64,000 bases of DNA from Diaminobutyricimonas sp. LJ205 (GTDB lineage Bacteria > Actinomycetota > Actinomycetes > Actinomycetales > Microbacteriaceae): positions 682,001-746,000 of the forward strand of contig NZ_CP046619.1 in assembly GCF_009755725.1 (NCBI RefSeq), read 5' to 3'. Positions 33,484 to 41,483 of this stretch are shown piece by piece; within the stretch, counting starts at the first letter, position 1, and every line of letters begins with the position of its first letter. The notes beneath the pieces were generated by a model. It worked only from the letters and a program-made list of their open reading frames with translations, was not told the DNA's origin and searched no databases. The translations under genes were made by a program, and so were the position numbers.

Positions 33484-34857
33484 CTACTGGAAGGTGATCG
33501 GGGTGTCCGGGTAGTCGGTGGCGACGATCCCGTGCGGGCTGGACCACTCCAGCACTCCGGGGCTGATCTGTTTCACGCTCCAGCCGGGGAAGTGTTTGAG
33601 GATGTGGCAGCCGCGACAGAGCAAGGCCAGGTTCTCGGGTGTCGTTGTGCCGCCGTGTTCCCAGGCCAGGGTGTGATCGAGGTCGCCGTGGCTGGCGGTG
33701 CGGGTGCACCACGGACATCGACATCGACGGTCTCGGCCGCGGATGAATCGGCGCAGTTTCTTCGAGGGTCGGTAGGTGTCCGCGGCGAGCACCTGGCCGC
33801 TGACCGGGTCGGTGAGCAACCGGATCAGGGACGGTGCCTGCGCGGCCAGTTTGAGTGCCTCGGCCATGCCGATCGGGCCGCGCCCGGCGATCGTGGCCGG
33901 CTCGTCGCCCTGACCCAGCAGGGTCAGCGCCGGGATCACGATCGACACCTCGGCGCGGATGCCGACCCCGGCGGCGTGCGGGGCACCCGGACAGCCGGAC
34001 GGTTGCCGGGTGAGCACCAGCTCGCACATCAGGTCCGAGCGGATCTGATCCAGCGTGCGTGGCTCGTCCGGGTTGGCCGCCTTGATGGCTTTGGCTTGTT
34101 CGGTGAGTCGGTCCAGCATCGGCACCGCGAACACCGTCGGCAGGGTGTGGATGATCTCGGACATGCCGTCGTCCAGTTCCTGCAGCCGCACCGCCCGGTC
34201 CTCGACGGCCAGCTGGTGCCTGTCCTCGAAGCTGACTTCCGCGAGCCGGGTCGCGGCCAACCGGGCCTGTTTCCGCAACCGGCCCGGCGTGAGATCGACC
34301 GCCCGGTCGATGACCGCGGACTCATAGGTGGCGCGCAGTGTGGGGTCACCGATCGGCAGCCCGCACTCGATGATCACCCGGGCATGCCCGACACCGATCG
34401 TGCCGGTCTCCAGTGCGGCGAGGGTTCGCGGGAAGTCCTGAACCAGGGTCTCGGCGTCGTTGATCCGGGCCTGGAAGGTGCGCTCGGACAGGTGGGCGGC
34501 CATTGCCAGTTCGGCGGCCAGGGATCGGTAGACCAGTCCCCGGTCGGCACCCTTGCCGGCTTCGGCGACACTCATTCGAGCCAGGTTGGCAAGCTCGCGG
34601 CTCTTCCTCGCCTCCAGCTCGGCCTGCTCCTGCTCCATCCGGACAATGCGTTGGATGCCCTCCGGGATCGAGCCGGCAACCGCCTGCGGGGTGAACGGGT
34701 CACGCGGGAGCCGTCCCACCAGCCAACCCGACGCGCGCAAGTCCGCGACCCGCGCCTGAAAGGCCGCTTCGATCTGCTCGGCGGACAACGAATCGAGAGG
34801 CGACTCGGCCAGAACAGGGGCTTGTGCTTCGCCCCATCCGTTGGCTTCGTTGCCCAT
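33484..34857 (-). CDS. DUF222 (13E12-type) protein with C-terminal HNH endonuclease domain
   Basis: 457 residues from the ATG at 34857. The long helical DUF222 region (about 25-340) is followed by an HNH nuclease domain with CRCPWCTRTASHGDLDHTLAW, then NLALLCRGCH. The two CxxC pairs bind zinc and the DH pair is catalytic. This family is abundant and multi-copy in actinobacteria; a role in DNA processing or a selfish-element origin is debated. It stands alone between a kinase gene and a DinB gene with its own leader. Confidence 0.85.
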   Translation of the reverse strand: MGNEANGWGEAQAPVLAESPLDSLSAEQIEAAFQARVADLRASGWLVGRLPRDPFTPQAVAGSIPEGIQRIVRMEQEQAELEARKSRELANLARMSVAEAGKGADRGLVYRSLAAELAMAAHLSERTFQARINDAETLVQDFPRTLAALETGTIGVGHARVIIECGLPIGDPTLRATYESAVIDRAVDLTPGRLRKQARLAATRLAEVSFEDRHQLAVEDRAVRLQELDDGMSEIIHTLPTVFAVPMLDRLTEQAKAIKAANPDEPRTLDQIRSDLMCELVLTRQPSGCPGAPHAAGVGIRAEVSIVIPALTLLGQGDEPATIAGRGPIGMAEALKLAAQAPSLIRLLTDPVSGQVLAADTYRPSKKLRRFIRGRDRRCRCPWCTRTASHGDLDHTLAWEHGGTTTPENLALLCRGCHILKHFPGWSVKQISPGVLEWSSPHGIVATDYPDTPITFQ

Positions 34858-34928
34858 GCTCGAAGTCAATACCGGACCACCGACATTCCCGCGACCAGGC
34901 GAAACAACCTGTGGATGCTCCGGAACAG

Positions 34929-35026
34929 GGTTTCGATACGCCGCCTCGCTGCGCTCCGTAGTGGAGGAGTCGCTTCGCGACCGCTCTCATGCACGACCGC
35001 TTCGCGCTCGTGTTACTCAACCACCG
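34929..35026. repeat. Degenerate copy of an actinobacterial intergenic palindromic repeat
   Basis: The stretch begins GGTTTCGATACGCCGCCTCG and ends ACTCAACCACCGG, the same half-site vocabulary as the better-preserved palindrome at 43946-44076 (GTCTCGAAACC, GGTTGAGGAGCGCC). It lies in the 216-base gap between the DUF222 gene and the PfkB kinase gene. No gene is seen in that gap. Confidence 0.65.
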
Positions 35027-35073
35027 GAATAGCCACGACGATCATGTTTTCGGGCTCAGCCCGCTCAGCCCGC

Positions 35074-35919
35074 TCAGGTTTCCAGAACCGGATGCAGGTG
35101 GCGCGTCCCCAGGGCCACTGCGGCCTGGGCGGCCGCCGCCCGGAGCGCTTCGTCGGTTCCTCCACCGCGGAGTGTGGCATCCAGATAGCCCGCGAGGAAT
35201 CCGTCCCCGGCCCCGTTGGTATCCACGACCTCGGTGTCAACCGCATCGACCTGGTGAAAGCCGTCGCGGTCGTAGGCGATCGCCCCTCTCGCCCCGAGGG
35301 TGCAGATGACGGCTGTTGCACCGGCTTCGACGCGTGACCGCATGAAGTCGTGCGGGTCGGGCAGTCGGTCAGCGTTCATGAACACGTAAGACGCTGCCTC
35401 GATGAAGGGTGCGTGGAACTCGGCACTCCCGTCGTAATCGTGGATGTCCGTCCACAGCGGAGCGCCAGCGGCAACCGCAGCCGGAAGAAGCGCCCGGGAG
35501 GCCTCCGACAGATCCATGACGATCGCGGCGGCACCAATGCTGACCTCGGCGAACCGCCGTTCGTCGACCGGCGCGGGGGAAGGCGTCGACAGGTACAGCG
35601 ACACCCGCTCGCCGGTGCGGGTCATCAGGTTGAGGTGCCGCTCGGCGGGGCCTGGAACGACGGATGCTGCCAGCTCAACCCCTGCGCCGGTAAGCGTGTC
35701 CCGCACACTCGTTGACATCTCGTCATCGCCGACCACCGTCATGCAGACGACGCGGTGGCCGAGTCCCGCCAGGTGCAGCGCCTTGCCGGCGGAGGTGCCG
35801 CCGACGGTCTGGAAATCCTCGAGCGCGAACTGCATGTGCGGCCGCGGTTCCGGCAGCCGGTCCAAGTAGACCATGTGGTTCCAGGACACGGGCCCGCAGA
35901 TGACGATGTGTTCGGTCAC
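35074..35919 (-). CDS. PfkB-family carbohydrate kinase
   Basis: 281 residues of the ribokinase fold. The N-terminal Gly-rich substrate block is TVGGTSAGKALHLAGLGH near 38, and the C-terminal signature DTNGAGDGFLAG contains the catalytic base D239. Substrate is a sugar, nucleoside or similar alcohol and is not readable. The GTG start at 35919 is chosen because a CAGAAT -10-like hexamer ends 6 bases before it, fitting the leaderless pattern of the window; the longer open frame upstream has no ribosome site. Confidence 0.8.
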   Translation of the reverse strand: MTEHIVICGPVSWNHMVYLDRLPEPRPHMQFALEDFQTVGGTSAGKALHLAGLGHRVVCMTVVGDDEMSTSVRDTLTGAGVELAASVVPGPAERHLNLMTRTGERVSLYLSTPSPAPVDERRFAEVSIGAAAIVMDLSEASRALLPAAVAAGAPLWTDIHDYDGSAEFHAPFIEAASYVFMNADRLPDPHDFMRSRVEAGATAVICTLGARGAIAYDRDGFHQVDAVDTEVVDTNGAGDGFLAGYLDATLRGGGTDEALRAAAAQAAVALGTRHLHPVLET

Positions 35920-35947
35920 GCGTCGATTCTGCAGGTGCGGCTCGGCC

Positions 35948-37591
35948 TCAGAGCCGAGGCTCGCTGGGCTGCAGCGTGCCTGGCCGAACTCCGGGTTCCG
36001 TCGATCCGAGGTCCATCCGGAAGGGCGGGTAGTCATCGCGCATCAGCGACGCGTAGACGATCGTCCGATACACCCACCGGTTGATGCCCATGATGAATTC
36101 GAACAAACGCACCCGGTACCGCCCGCTGAACAGCAGGATGACAGCGGCGATCAGCACCAGGGCGGTGAGTAGCGAGATTCCGCCGACTCGGCCGGCGGCA
36201 TCCGGCCACCGATTGTCACCGGACCACCAGCCCCAGCCGCCCCAGTAGCCGGCCGTGTTCACGAGAGCCGCAACGATCACGTAGTGCGGGATGGCGAGCA
36301 GCCACCACTTGACCAGGACGAGCCCGTGCGAGAGGCGTTCGGGGTAGTCGACGTCGAAGTCGGCGGGGTAGTCGGTGGCGGAGAGCGTGAACGGTGGGTA
36401 CCGGTCGGTGGCCAGCGCGGAATAGGCGTAGAAGGTTACCCGCCAGTTCCATCGCAGCACGCCGACGTTGAAGTTGAACAGTGAGCGCGGGTAGCGGCCG
36501 GTGAAAAGGATGGCGAAGCCGGCGATGATCGTGGTGATGAAGAAGGCGATCCAGAGCCCGAACAGCAGGATGAAGTGCGGAATGGCGAGCAGCCACTTCA
36601 CGAGCCAGAGCCAACGGGACAGGGCGGGGTCGAGGTACCCGGTGAGGCTGGCGGGGTAGCGGCGGTTCTCGTCGGCAACGGTTGCGAGCGGCGGTCCGCC
36701 AGCTGCGGGTGGCCCGCCAGCTGCGGGCGGCATCCCGGCTGCGGGCGGTCCACCGGCGGCGGCCGGCGGCATCCCGGCAGCGGGAGGAACGCCGACGCCG
36801 GACGACAGTCCAGGTGCTGGTGGGCCTGCGACCGGCGGTCCACCAGGGGGCTGGGGCCGACGGCCGACTCGGCGGCCGATGCCGATCGCGCCGAGCACGA
36901 GTAGGGGGATGCCGAGGACGAGGGCAATGATGCCGCTGATCACGATCCCGGCGCCGATCGGCACCAACAGGTCGCTTCGGATGCCGGCCTGCACATCCAC
37001 CGAGACGCCGCGGGCGGCGTCGGCGTTCATGATGACGAGTTCCCAATCACCGGGCTCTACCGACCACGCGATCTCCTGCTCGCCGGCGCCCGATGCGGAT
37101 TCCTCCCAGAATGTCTGCGCGTCTGGCTCTTCAGGCGTGTCTGCTCCGGGAACTTCCCGGTAGTCGACTCGGAACGGGTTGGTTTGGATGTCGGTGACCT
37201 CGGTGTGCGCGACATCCTGCAGGTATCGCTCGACATCGGCGCGACGAGCGAGGCCGATGAACACGTCGTCACCGGTGGTCGATTCGACGGCGACCCTCAC
37301 GCGGGCGACATCGAACGGCAGGCGCGGCGCTTCCCGGTCGGCGGTGAACCCGAGTCGCGGGGAGGTGAGCGCATACGACCCGGCGGTCAGGGTCTCAGTG
37401 CGCGTGGTGAAGTAACCATCGGCAGCCCCCTGCCGGGCGCCGATGACAGTGGCGGCGATGCCACCGGTGAGAAGTCCCAGTCCGGTGATCGTCAGCAGGA
37501 TGCCGATCACCAACGAGACAATGGACCACGCTAGTCCGGCGCCCGATGGGGCCGGTCGGGGAGCGGTATCTGGGACAACGGGTTGCGACAT
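35948..37591 (-). CDS. DUF4389 membrane protein
   Basis: 547 residues. The N-terminus has a membrane segment (about 22-50) and an extracytoplasmic domain (about 55-205). A second membrane segment (near 215-240) and a Pro/Gly/Ala-rich linker (about 245-310, repeated GPPAAG units) follow. The C-terminal half has two DUF4389-like units, each with a PHFILLFGLW- or PHYVIVAALV-type membrane segment and a RWNWRVTFYAYSALATDRYPPF-like core (partly quoted). Such proteins are common and uncharacterised in actinobacteria. Nothing in the context identifies a partner. Confidence 0.75.
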   Translation of the reverse strand: MSQPVVPDTAPRPAPSGAGLAWSIVSLVIGILLTITGLGLLTGGIAATVIGARQGAADGYFTTRTETLTAGSYALTSPRLGFTADREAPRLPFDVARVRVAVESTTGDDVFIGLARRADVERYLQDVAHTEVTDIQTNPFRVDYREVPGADTPEEPDAQTFWEESASGAGEQEIAWSVEPGDWELVIMNADAARGVSVDVQAGIRSDLLVPIGAGIVISGIIALVLGIPLLVLGAIGIGRRVGRRPQPPGGPPVAGPPAPGLSSGVGVPPAAGMPPAAAGGPPAAGMPPAAGGPPAAGGPPLATVADENRRYPASLTGYLDPALSRWLWLVKWLLAIPHFILLFGLWIAFFITTIIAGFAILFTGRYPRSLFNFNVGVLRWNWRVTFYAYSALATDRYPPFTLSATDYPADFDVDYPERLSHGLVLVKWWLLAIPHYVIVAALVNTAGYWGGWGWWSGDNRWPDAAGRVGGISLLTALVLIAAVILLFSGRYRVRLFEFIMGINRWVYRTIVYASLMRDDYPPFRMDLGSTEPGVRPGTLQPSEPRL

Positions 37592-37866
37592 TGCATCACC
37601 GATTTCGTCTCTTCGGGGGAGCGCTCGGGAGTTCTACCTGTCACGGCCAACTGTAATGTCGATGTTTCAGAAATGGCAGGGGTGCGGTCATCGCTCGAGA
37701 GTTCCTCCGGTGGAGTTTGCGGATTGAGCGTGCGTTTAGAAGGACTTTCTGCACGATCTCCGGCGTGTTGTGCCAGGCGCTGCGGCGTGTCGTCGGATCT
37801 CCTCTTTTACGCGCATGGACCGGCATGCCTGACTAGTCGGCCGGCGACCAGAGTGCTCTCCGTCGA
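37592..37866. other. Intergenic region without a recognisable gene
   Basis: This stretch lies between the divergent DUF4389 and DUF2975 genes and is lower in GC than its surroundings. I see no convincing coding frame, tRNA or repeat. It must contain the promoter of the minus-strand DUF4389 gene, but no -35/-10 pair stands out. The plus-strand promoter begins at 37867. Confidence 0.5.
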
Positions 37867-37898
37867 TTGACAGTCGATAGATAGTACGCGACTATCGA
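37867..37898 (+). promoter_or_regulatory. Promoter with overlapping palindromic operator for the DUF2975-XRE pair
   Basis: A perfect -35 TTGACA (37867-37872) is followed 17 bases later by GACTAT (37890-37895), which ends 6 bases before the ATG at 37902. Two nested dyads cover the spacer and -10: TCGATAG...CTATCGA (37874-37880, 37892-37898) and GATAGT...ACTATC (37880-37885, 37891-37896). A repressor bound here would block RNA polymerase; the adjacent mini-XRE protein is the natural candidate. Confidence 0.65.
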
Positions 37899-37901
37899 TG
37901 T

Positions 37902-38399
37902 ATGAAGCTTGATCTGCCCGTCGTTGTCCTCCGGCTGTTCCTCGCGGCGCTCTTCGCCTTCCTGGTTGTGATGCAGTTGTTCAGCCTGCCGGGGGACTTC
38001 GCTCATCAGGCGCAGCAGGCGCTGCCCGAGTTCGCGCACGTGAGCTGGCTGCTCCTGGTGTTCACCGAACTCGAGGCGTTGTGCGTGCAGGTCATCATCG
38101 TCTGCACCTGGATGCTGCTCGGGATGGTCAAGAAAGATCGGATCTTCAGCCCGAAGTCGCTCGGCTGGGTGAACGGAATCGTCTGGTCATTTGTAGTCGG
38201 GTGGGGGCTGTTGGTGGCGCTGGCCGGTTACCTCACCGCATTCATCTACTTCACGCCCGAAATCCGCGATCCTGGCGTGCCGATCCTGCTCTTCGGGATG
38301 GTGCTGTTCGGGGCAGTGCTGGTGCTGTTGATGGTCATCCTGCGTGCCCTGTTGCGTCAGGCGACGACGCTGCAATCCGACATGGAAGAGGTCATCTGA
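37902..38399 (+). CDS. DUF2975 membrane protein
   Basis: 165 residues with four hydrophobic segments (about 7-25, 45-65, 88-110, 120-145), matching the small DUF2975 family. These proteins are usually encoded next to a 65-75 residue XRE regulator, as here, where the stop and the next ATG share one base. Their function is not established. The gene lacks a ribosome site, fitting a leaderless mRNA from the promoter just upstream. Confidence 0.8.
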   Translation: MKLDLPVVVLRLFLAALFAFLVVMQLFSLPGDFAHQAQQALPEFAHVSWLLLVFTELEALCVQVIIVCTWMLLGMVKKDRIFSPKSLGWVNGIVWSFVVGWGLLVALAGYLTAFIYFTPEIRDPGVPILLFGMVLFGAVLVLLMVILRALLRQATTLQSDMEEVI

Positions 38400-38611
38400 T
38401 GCCCATCGTCGTGCGCATCGACGTTGAGCTGGCGAAACGCAAGATGAGCGTGGGGGAGTTCGCCGAACGCGTCGGACTCACCCCGGCGAACGTGGCGGTG
38501 CTGAAGAACGGCCGTGCCAAGGCGGTGCGTTTCAGCACCTTGGAAGCGATGTGCCAGGTGCTCGACTGCCAGCCCGGCGACCTGCTCGAGTGGGTACCGG
38601 AGGAAGCGTGA
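38399..38611 (+). CDS. Mini XRE regulator (YozG-like, Cro/C1 HTH)
   Basis: 70 residues, essentially only a helix-turn-helix: EFAERVGLTPANVAVLKNGRAKAVRFSTLEAM (partly quoted) within about 16-52. It begins with the conserved PIVVRIDVELAKRKMS. Family members regulate their own operon with the upstream DUF2975 gene. The palindrome at 37874-37898 is the likely target. Translation is coupled by the TGATG overlap. Confidence 0.82.
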   Translation: MPIVVRIDVELAKRKMSVGEFAERVGLTPANVAVLKNGRAKAVRFSTLEAMCQVLDCQPGDLLEWVPEEA

Positions 38612-38630
38612 GCAACTCGCGGGGCCTCCG

Positions 38631-38876
38631 TCAGTCAGTTGCGTCGACGACCAACCACATCAGGCCGGGCTGCGCCAGGTTGTTGGTCGTCCGGATCCCG
38701 ATCGAGTAGCTCGTCGCGCCCTGACTGCGAGCCCACTCGCGTGCCGCCGCGAAGCTCACCGGATCGAGGTCGTATGCGGAATGCACCGGGCCGCTCTTGA
38801 GGATCACGCGCAGGTCAAGATCCTCTTGCTCCCACATGGTGTCGCGCTCGTCTACGAGTCGCGCTTTGATCGCCAT
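38631..38876 (-). CDS. Small hypothetical protein
   Basis: 81 residues, not recognised. It is a compact soluble alpha/beta-looking sequence (DLDLRVILKSGPVH, then SYSIGIRTTNNLAQ) with no signal peptide or membrane segment. Its coding-strand codon use and the nearby gene (14 bases to the end of the LLM enzyme) support a real gene, possibly co-transcribed with that enzyme. The start at the ATG at 38876 is not backed by a strong ribosome site. Confidence 0.5.
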   Translation of the reverse strand: MAIKARLVDERDTMWEQEDLDLRVILKSGPVHSAYDLDPVSFAAAREWARSQGATSYSIGIRTTNNLAQPGLMWLVVDATD

Positions 38877-38890
38877 AGCGCGCAGCCTAG

Positions 38891-39934
38891 CTACTTGGCG
38901 GCGAGCAGGCGTTCCACCCGAGGCTTCACTTCGGTGGCGAGCAGCGTGAGGGATTCGAGGAAGTGCTGATGGGGCAGCCCACCGATGTCCATCTGCAGGA
39001 AGTGCCGCATGTGTCCCATGTATCCATGCAGGTGCACGATCCGCTGTGCGACATCGTCCGGGTCGCCGACGTAGTACGCCCCCGGTGCCTGGGCTTGCGC
39101 ATCGTAGGCACGTTTGTCCGGGGCGGCCCAGCCGCGCAGCTTGCCCATCTCGAGGTTGAGGTTGTGCCATCCGGGGTAGAAGCGCTCCAATGCCTCCTTC
39201 TTCGTCGGCGCGACCAGACCAAGAGCGGCGATCGACACCTTGATGTCGTCGCCGGTGTGTCCGGCGTGGGCGGCAGTGCGGCGATAGAGCTCGGCCAGAG
39301 GCGCGAATCGGTGAGGCTCACCGCCGATGATGCCGTAGGACACGGGAAGTCCCAGCTGCCCCGCCCTCGCAGATGATGACGCGTTGCCGCCGGTGGCGAG
39401 CCAGATCGGCAACCGGCCGGCGACCGGTCGCGGCACCACAGCGAGATCCGTCAGGGTGGGGCGAACGGATCCCGACCAGGTGACCTGCTCGGAGGTGCTC
39501 TCATTGATGGTCATGAGCAGGTCGAGCTTCTCGGCGTACAGCTGGTCGTAGTCGCGGAGGTCGTAGCCGAACAGCGGAAAGGTCTCGACGGAGGATCCGC
39601 GCCCGGCGGTGACCTCCACGCGGCCACCACCGGAAATCGCGTCGGCCGTTGCGAACTGCTGGTAGACGCGCACCGGATCATCGGTGCTGATGATGCTCGC
39701 GGCGCTGCCGAGGATGATCTGGTTCGTAGCCGCTGCAGCCGCTGCGATCATTGCGCCAGGCGACGAGGCAGGCATGCTCAGCGTGTGATGCTCGCCGATG
39801 CCGAAGTAATCCAGCCCGGCGTTGTCGGCGTGCACGATCGCCTCGAAGAGATTGCGGACGGCTTCCGCAGTGGAGCGCTGGCTGCCGTCTGCGTTCAATT
39901 GAGTGTCGCCGAAGCTGTAAGCGCCAATTTCCAC
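38891..39934 (-). CDS. Luciferase-like (LLM) flavin-dependent monooxygenase, paralogue
   Basis: 347 residues from the GTG at 39934, chosen because TTGGAGA lies 8 bases upstream; the length then equals that of the paralogue at 14272-15315. Motifs correspond one for one: GLDYFGIGEHHTL, ISTDDPVRVYQQFATAD, VTAGRGSSVETFPLFG, IWLATGGNASSSARAGQLG and SYGIIGGEPHRFAP. It uses reduced FMN or F420 to oxidise an unknown substrate. The two genes are 24 kb apart on the same strand. Confidence 0.85.
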   Translation of the reverse strand: MEIGAYSFGDTQLNADGSQRSTAEAVRNLFEAIVHADNAGLDYFGIGEHHTLSMPASSPGAMIAAAAAATNQIILGSAASIISTDDPVRVYQQFATADAISGGGRVEVTAGRGSSVETFPLFGYDLRDYDQLYAEKLDLLMTINESTSEQVTWSGSVRPTLTDLAVVPRPVAGRLPIWLATGGNASSSARAGQLGLPVSYGIIGGEPHRFAPLAELYRRTAAHAGHTGDDIKVSIAALGLVAPTKKEALERFYPGWHNLNLEMGKLRGWAAPDKRAYDAQAQAPGAYYVGDPDDVAQRIVHLHGYMGHMRHFLQMDIGGLPHQHFLESLTLLATEVKPRVERLLAAK

Positions 39935-40123
39935 GAGGTGTTCTCCAAGGTCTGTCTGTGCGCAACGCTCATCCAGAAGCGCTATCGCCCGTTCAACATT
40001 CGCAGCACTCTCAGAACAACTCAAAGCCGTGGTGAGTAACTAACAAATAGTTAGTGGACGGAGCTTTGCCCTCGATATCCCGCGGAGACGGTGGGAAGGT
40101 GGGACAGGAAGGAGCGTGACGCA

Positions 40124-40696
40124 ATGCTGATCTACTCGATGGGCGTCTCGGTGGACGGCTTTATCAGCGACCGCGCGGGCGAGTTCGGGTGGACGGAGCC
40201 TAGCGAGGAGCAGTTTCGCTTCCATATCGAGCAGACGAGCGAGCTCGGCGCCTTCCTCTGCGGCCGCAGGCTTTACGAAACCATGCTGGTGTGGGACACG
40301 GATCCGTCGCTGCGCGAGAACGAACTCGGGGCCGAGTTCGCCGACGTCTGGTGCCCTCTTCCGAAGGTCGTCTTCAGCCGCACGCTAGACAGCGTTCAGG
40401 GCAACGCCCGGCTCGCCGAGGGCTCGGTGGCCGAGGAGGCCGCTGCAGCCCTGAACGCGACCGCTAAGGATGCCAAGGATGTCGCGATCGGCGGCGCCGG
40501 ACTGGCCGCGGACGCGTTCGAGCTCGGCCTCGTCGACGAGCTGCGGATGCTCCGCCATCCGATCGTCGTCGGTGGCGGCACGCCGTTCCTGCCGCCGGTC
40601 ACCGAAGACGTACGGCTGGACCTGGTCGAGACCAGGACATTCGGCTCGCGCGTGATCTTCGAGCGCTATCGGCGCGTAGTCGTCCGCGATGAGTGA
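40124..40696 (+). CDS. Dihydrofolate reductase/RibD-C-like reductase
   Basis: 190 residues of the RibD C-terminal/DHFR-like reductase family: SVDGFISDRAGEFGW at the N-terminus, GAFLCGRRLYETM near 46, and the NADP-binding VAIGGAGLAADAFELGLVDEL near 125. Known folate or pyrimidine reductases share this fold, but stand-alone members are mostly uncharacterised. AAGGAG 9 bases before the ATG decides the start over a frame 33 bases longer. It precedes tRNA-Arg on the opposite strand. Confidence 0.8.
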   Translation: MLIYSMGVSVDGFISDRAGEFGWTEPSEEQFRFHIEQTSELGAFLCGRRLYETMLVWDTDPSLRENELGAEFADVWCPLPKVVFSRTLDSVQGNARLAEGSVAEEAAAALNATAKDAKDVAIGGAGLAADAFELGLVDELRMLRHPIVVGGGTPFLPPVTEDVRLDLVETRTFGSRVIFERYRRVVVRDE

Positions 40697-40702
40697 AATA
40701 AG

Positions 40703-40775
40703 TGCCCCCAGCAGGATTTGAACCTGCGGCCTTCTGCTCCGGAGGCAGACGCTCTATCCCCTGAGCTATGGGGGC
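40703..40775 (-). tRNA. tRNA-Arg (anticodon CCG)
   Basis: Read on the minus strand, 73 bases fold into a cloverleaf: a 7-bp acceptor (GCCCCCA with TGGGGGC), a D arm (AGCTC with GATAGAGC-type pairing), an anticodon stem TCTGC/GCAGA with the loop CTCCGGA (anticodon CCG, reading CGG), and a T arm with GGTTCAAATCC. The discriminator base is A. The 3' CCA is not encoded. It lies between the reductase and the lipoprotein gene. Confidence 0.93.
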
Positions 40776-40807
40776 CAGGGAGTGCTCGACTAGGTTAGCA
40801 GCCCGAA

Positions 40808-41425
40808 TCAGCCAGCAAGTGCAGCCAAAACCGGTTCGATAATCGGGACCGCGTCGCCGGGCTCATAGAAGGCTGGGCTCATCACGACGACCCAGTGGGT
40901 GCCGCTGAATACACGGGCTTCGCCGACGCCGTCTGTCACCCGGAAGTATGCCTCGTCGCCATAGGTGGGAACCATGTTGCTGATGGCAAAGGCGTCATTC
41001 TTGACCCGGGTCAGCTCTTCCTCGGGCAGGTCGGCGACGGCGATCTCGATCGGCTCGCTGCTGGTTTGGTTGACCCAGCCGCATGCGACGCCCTTGTAAT
41101 CGACGATCTGAGCGGCCAGCGAGTTCTTCGCCGGGGAGTAGCTCGGATCGGTCCCGAAGTTGGGGTTGTAGTCGTAGAGCGCCTGCGGAGTGAGCAGGGC
41201 GTCGCATCCGATCGTCACGGGAGTGCCGACCGGAGTGGCCGACGGCTCCGGCGTAGCGGTCTCGCCGGCGGGCGCAGTCGCAACCGAGGTTGGAGCAGCC
41301 GACCCGGTCGGCGTGGCTGCTGGCTCGGCACTCTCGGCGGAGCATCCGGCAAGTGTTGCGGCGAGTACCAGGCCGAGCATTGCCGCCGACACTCGAGCGG
41401 CGGAACGAGTGACGGAGGATGGCAT
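40808..41425 (-). CDS. Putative lipoprotein (paralogue of the 13.5-kb lipoprotein)
   Basis: 205 residues from the ATG at 41425. The signal peptide ends LGLVLAATLAGCSAE with a lipobox cysteine near 28; a Thr/Ala/Pro-rich linker and a globular domain (about 75-205) follow. GVACGWVNQTSSEPIEIAVADLP resembles GGISCIWGSES in the other lipoprotein, indicating a shared fold (partly quoted). TAGCAT ends 7 bases before the ATG, fitting a leaderless start. Expected on the outer face of the membrane; function unknown. Confidence 0.68.
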   Translation of the reverse strand: MPSSVTRSAARVSAAMLGLVLAATLAGCSAESAEPAATPTGSAAPTSVATAPAGETATPEPSATPVGTPVTIGCDALLTPQALYDYNPNFGTDPSYSPAKNSLAAQIVDYKGVACGWVNQTSSEPIEIAVADLPEEELTRVKNDAFAISNMVPTYGDEAYFRVTDGVGEARVFSGTHWVVVMSPAFYEPGDAVPIIEPVLAALAG

Positions 41426-41432
41426 GGCACCC

Positions 41433-41475
41433 ATGCTAAGGCCCCGTGAAGAACAATCTGTCCACCCCGTAGAAT
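41433..41475. promoter_or_regulatory. Divergent -10 elements of the lipoprotein gene and argS
   Basis: TAGCAT on the minus strand (41438-41433) ends 7 bases before the lipoprotein ATG. TAGAAT on the plus strand (41470-41475) ends 8 bases before the argS GTG at 41484. Both fit leaderless transcripts; neither has a clear -35. Confidence 0.5.
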
Positions 41476-41483
41476 CGACACTC

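Noticed and set aside
33484-34857. Intron-encoded or mobile homing endonuclease
   Set aside because: The HNH domain sits at the end of a DUF222 protein, a common stand-alone actinobacterial family, with no intron boundaries or insertion-site repeats around it.
40703-40775. Integration site (attB) use of the tRNA-Arg gene
   Set aside because: No integrase, phage gene or direct repeat of the tRNA 3' end was seen on either side.
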